From Clitoria ternatea (taxonomy: Eukaryota > Streptophyta > Magnoliopsida > Fabales > Fabaceae), in the NCBI GenBank assembly GCA_037962975.1, contig CM075674.1:39074501-39138500 (forward strand): a DNA stretch of 64,000 nucleotides, read 5' to 3'. Of the stretch, positions 62,764-64,000 are shown in pieces. Positions within the stretch are counted from its first letter, which is position 1. Each line of letters begins with the position of its first letter. The notes under the pieces were generated by a model. It had not been told where the DNA came from, did not search any database, and saw only the letters and a program-made list of their open reading frames with translations. The translations under genes were made by a program, and so were the position numbers.

Positions 62764-63447
62764 ATGGCGACAAGGTACGTTATGAGTCTAAGAACCTCTG
62801 CGAAGACCCTCTTGCAACAACATCTTCAGTTTCGCCCTGCATTTCGTTCAATCAGAACCGTCCATTCTGGAGTCCCCAACCTCGATAATCGCGTTCCAGC
62901 CACCGTCATCACTGGTTTTCTTGGTTCCGGAAAGGTTCCCATTTCTTTTCTATGAATAAGGTAACAATTTCTAAAAAATTTCTACCAATTTAATACTTTC
63001 TAATAACTGAGTTTTGGGTAATGCTTGCAGACTACTCTTCTTAATCACATTCTCACATCCCAACATGGAAAGCGGATAGCTGTCATTGAAAATGAGGTAT
63101 CCTGAAGTAATCTGTTTATGAAACAATTAATTATTTTATAAAAATTATTAATATTAGTTAAACTCTTAGTATGATTTTCTCTCTCGCATCAGTTAAAAAA
63201 GAAACGGAGAGTAGTATTTAATGGATTATTTATTGTGACGAATTTGAGTGTTTGGTGTAATTACAGTTTGGTGAGGTTGATATCGATGGATCATTGGTTG
63301 CTAGTCATTCTTCCGTGAGTGAAGACATTATCATGGTTAACAATGGCTGCTTGTGCTGCACTGTGCGGGGGGATCTAGTTAAAATGCTGTTGGAGCTGGT
63401 TAGGAAAAAACGAGACAATTTTGATCATGTTGTTATTGAAACCACTG
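62764..63447 (+). CDS. CobW/P47K-family (COG0523) GTPase, ZNG1-like; first three exons, 3' end outside window
   Basis: Exons 62764-62934, 63031-63096 and 63267-63447 are joined by GT...AG introns (62935-63030, 63097-63266); a third intron starts at 63448. Both internal junctions fall in phase 0. Residues 1-45 are Arg/Ser-rich and poor in acidic residues, suggesting a mitochondrial or plastid presequence. The core begins VPATVITGFLGSGK (exon 1) and TTLLNHIL (exon 2), a Walker A GxxGxGKTT loop split by intron 1. IAVIENE and FGEVDIDG follow, then NGCLCCTVRGDL, which holds the CxCC metal-binding motif, and FDHVVIETTG (Walker B/G3 region). The family comprises GTP-dependent metallochaperones; eukaryotic ZNG1 members deliver zinc to methionine aminopeptidase. 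'Cobalamin biosynthesis' labels are historical, as plants do not make B12. All key motifs are intact and it appears functional. Expected continuation (next family motif A-D-P) is not within 63448-64000. Confidence 0.93.
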
Positions 63448-64000
63448 GTTTGTAAATTGCTCTTCTTGTTCAAAGAACTTGTGCATGTTTTTTCTTTTTG
63501 GTGGAAAAGTTGCTTTTAAGTTGAAGAGCTTTTAAAATAAAGTTATTGTGCTTTTGGAAGAACTTAAGGAAAGATTATGAAAGTAGCTTATGGTTCCATA
63601 AGTTCTTTTCAGTTCATCACAATAACCCCTTTTTAGCTTATTTTAACCAGTTGATCAAATTTACAGTACAAACTCATATAAAACTAATTTATTGTATAAG
63701 TTCTTAGTTAAATTATATGTCCAAACATGCTTATTGCCATTTTCCAGATTTTTAACAAAAAAACTAAGTTTAAGATTTATATATCATTGAAATTGAATAA
63801 GGAAAAGAGTTGAGGAGAATCTTGAGAAAGGGAACTTGTTTAAGTTGTTGAACAACTGAACTCAATAGTTTTTCATTAAAAGCCACTTTAATGCATCAAT
63901 TTTATTTTTGGTCATCTGGCACTTAAAAAAATCTTTTTGGTATTCTCCTTGATGGGTTTCAAAATTTGTTTTGGAGTTCTATTCTAGTCTTTCACATGTA
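63448..64000 (+). other. Intron 3 of the CobW-type gene
   Basis: Begins GTTTGTAAATTG right after ...ETT + G. AT-rich with no exon-like segment and none of the following family motifs, so the intron extends beyond the window. Confidence 0.8.

Overview
This is plant nuclear DNA, most likely from a eudicot and possibly a legume (inferred from the style of the repeats; not proven). It carries AT-rich LTR retrotransposons with TG...CA ends and 5-bp target duplications, Tekay/Del-like Ty3-gypsy coding remnants, Tat/Ogre-type gag genes, a MULE transposase relic, and one intron-containing nuclear gene at the right edge. About 95% of the window is transposon-derived, as in pericentromeric or other heterochromatin.

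Layout. (1) 1-11987: an old minus-strand LTR (1-902 and 11301-11987) split by a nearly complete but dead Tekay-like element (903-11295; LTRs 3.04 and 3.07 kb; TSD CAAGC). (2) 12183-21849: a composite LTR-derived insertion flanked by CTTAC, itself split by a 3.84-kb solo LTR (16850-20689). (3) 21850-23160: AT-rich, no gene seen. (4) About 23160-61540: a MULE transposase relic interrupted after codons for ...VKVVN by 36.4 kb of stacked insertions. These are a solo LTR (23349-59721, TSD TTAAC), then a gag-only element 'A' with 1-kb LTRs (26334-59560, TSD AATGT), then a large non-coding element with 5.1-kb LTRs (28909-56600, TSD TTCAC), then a gag-only Ogre/Tat-like element 'B' with 2.6-kb LTRs (35997-50943, TSD CAGCA). 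All four duplications are perfect, so the order of insertion can be read directly. (5) 62701-64000: TATA box, 5' UTR and first three exons of a CobW/P47K (COG0523) GTPase gene that runs off the window.

How it fits together. None of the retroelements looks autonomous. The Tekay copy has stops and frameshifts throughout. Elements A and B keep only gag-like genes, and the 5.1-kb-LTR element has no recognisable coding sequence, so all would have depended on proteins from elsewhere. The LTRs are rich in structured repeats. Several unrelated families carry arrays of short CG-rich inverted repeats of the type (5-6 bp arm)(3-4 nt loop)(arm): TGACGC-GTA-GCGTCA, CTCGC-TTGA-GCGAG and AGACG-TCG-CGTCT. 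Element B also holds a 30-bp minisatellite of about 55 units that reads open in several frames. The only gene that appears functional is the CobW-type GTPase.
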